Source: Pseudomonadota bacterium (GTDB lineage Bacteria; Pseudomonadota; Gammaproteobacteria; Steroidobacterales; Steroidobacteraceae). From it: a stretch of 46,987 nt of DNA. The stretch lies in NCBI GenBank assembly GCA_025355245.1, contig JANXZZ010000027.1, forward strand, positions 1 through 46,987. Direction: 5' to 3'. The position numbers and the translations under genes were made by a program. Shown piece after piece: positions 46,220 through 46,987 of this stretch. Each line of letters opens with the position of its first letter. The stretch's first letter is position 1. The notes below the pieces were generated by a model. It was not told the origin of the DNA. It saw only the letters and a list, made by a program, of their open reading frames with translations, and made no database searches.

Positions 46220-46456
46220 GGAAACCTTGGCACCGTGCGGCGCGCGGTATGAACGGGGTGCCTGCTCAGGCGTGCCGGCGCGTTGGCGCCGTGCCGCGAG
46301 GAGTATGTAGACGGGCGCCACGGCACCGCGTCGGTGGCACTCAAGGGGACTCGGCGACTCCGATCGCTACGAGCCGGGCGCGCATTCTATCGCGATGCGG
46401 CATAAATCGCTCCGGTTTCCAACGCCTTAGAGAGCCCGGGAGGCGTGGGGACGGCC

Positions 46457-46987
46457 TTAAGGGCGGGCGCGACGCGCTCGGGGGGAAGCCGGGCGGCGAG
46501 ATTCACCTCCGGCCGCCGCTTCGGCCGCTTTGCGTGCGGCCTCGGGATCGAGTTGCGTCCGCGCGCCGGCCGTGATCGGGCCTAACAGGGCCTCGATCGT
46601 CGCGGCGTCGGGAGGCGCTCCCCGGGTGTGCGCCGTGAGCGCCGCTTTCATCGCACGCAGGTGTTCGGCAGTCGTACCGCAGCAGCCGCCGATGATCCGC
46701 GCGCCCGAATCGAACGCGAGCCGCGCGTAGGTCGCCATGAGTTCGGGCGTGCCATCGAAGCGGATCGCACCGTCGACGTAGCGCGGGATGCCACAGTTCG
46801 CCTTTGCGACCAGCACGGCGTCCGGGTCGGACGCGGCCGCGAGACTCACGATCGACGCCACGAGCTCCGCTGCACCCGTCCCGCAATTGCTGCCGCAGGC
46901 GTAGATGTGCGTGCGCCGGTGAATGTCCGCGAGCTGCGCTGGGGTGATGCCCATCATCGTGCGGCCGTTGGTATCGAAGCTGAAGGT
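46457..46987 (-). CDS. Homocysteine S-methyltransferase family protein (partial, 5' end beyond window)
   Basis: The 176 C-terminal residues of a longer protein; the frame stays open to the window edge. The blocks SFDTNGRTMMGITP, SNCGTGAAEL, KANCGIPRY and ARIIGGCCGTTAEHLRAM are those of the zinc-dependent homocysteine-binding barrel (BhmT/MetH N-terminal type); the paired Cys of GGCC and the earlier Cys in NCG are the zinc ligands. It transfers a methyl group to homocysteine to make methionine. The short Ala/Arg-rich tail has no cobalamin or folate domain, so it is either a stand-alone enzyme or the first half of a split MetH. The second half is not downstream, where the helicase gene lies. 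Confidence 0.88.
   Translation of the reverse strand, partial: TFSFDTNGRTMMGITPAQLADIHRRTHIYACGSNCGTGAAELVASIVSLAAASDPDAVLVAKANCGIPRYVDGAIRFDGTPELMATYARLAFDSGARIIGGCCGTTAEHLRAMKAALTAHTRGAPPDAATIEALLGPITAGARTQLDPEAARKAAEAAAGGESRRPASPRARRARP

Overview
The window is GC-rich, densely coding DNA from a Gram-negative bacterium. Evidence for the Gram-negative envelope includes a TonB-dependent outer-membrane receptor, a TonB-like protein, a complete RND tripartite efflux pump with an outer-membrane factor, and many lipoprotein and Sec signal peptides. The PotFGHI-type polyamine importer, the agmatine deiminase route and the gammaproteobacterial look of most proteins suggest a free-living gammaproteobacterium, perhaps near Steroidobacteraceae, Nevskiales or Xanthomonadales. 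That placement is inference. I see no transposase, integrase, phage gene, CRISPR array, rRNA or intact tRNA, so this looks like ordinary chromosome.

Layout. 1-9.6 kb (+): a 1471-residue two-component hybrid kinase with a periplasmic propeller sensor, a MAPEG membrane protein, a small YXWGXW lipoprotein, a NYN-nuclease/LOTUS fusion, a TonB-like protein, a PLP trans-sulfuration enzyme and a hot-dog thioesterase. 9.7-14.5 kb (+): an M28 (PSMA-like) peptidase, an MscS channel and a DUF885 metallo-hydrolase. 14.68-17 kb (+): a TPP riboswitch whose aptamer holds the ribosome-binding site and start codon of a TonB-dependent receptor. 17-20.5 kb (-): an orphan PotF-like lipoprotein and a large DUF4382 lipoprotein. 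21-27.5 kb (+): a small secreted protein and a translationally coupled MFP-RND-OMF efflux operon. 27.5-29.1 kb (-): an exported SAM hydroxide adenosyltransferase homologue and a His-rich periplasmic helical protein. 29.6-35.1 kb: M19 dipeptidase, Spy/CpxP-like protein, NylB-like serine hydrolase, cupin and M20 peptidase.

35.1-42.1 kb holds the clearest pathway. aguA-aguB-potF-potG-potH-potI lie in one minus-strand transcription unit, with a divergent LysR regulator. AguA and AguB turn agmatine into putrescine, and PotFGHI imports polyamines. The 108-bp divergent gap carries three interlocked GCGAAG/CTTCGC half-sites that look like an operator. 42.1-47 kb: a Tat-exported amidase, a fasciclin-domain protein without a signal peptide, a CsdA/DeaD-type RNA helicase and the C-terminal part of a homocysteine methyltransferase cut by the window end.

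The most interesting items are the TPP aptamer that masks its own start codon, the agu-pot operon with its operator, two divergent PotF-like lipoproteins, and a SAM-cleaving enzyme family member carrying an export signal. I found no clear evidence of a wholly new multi-gene system. All calls come from reading the sequence and remembered family motifs; no searches or folding programs were run.
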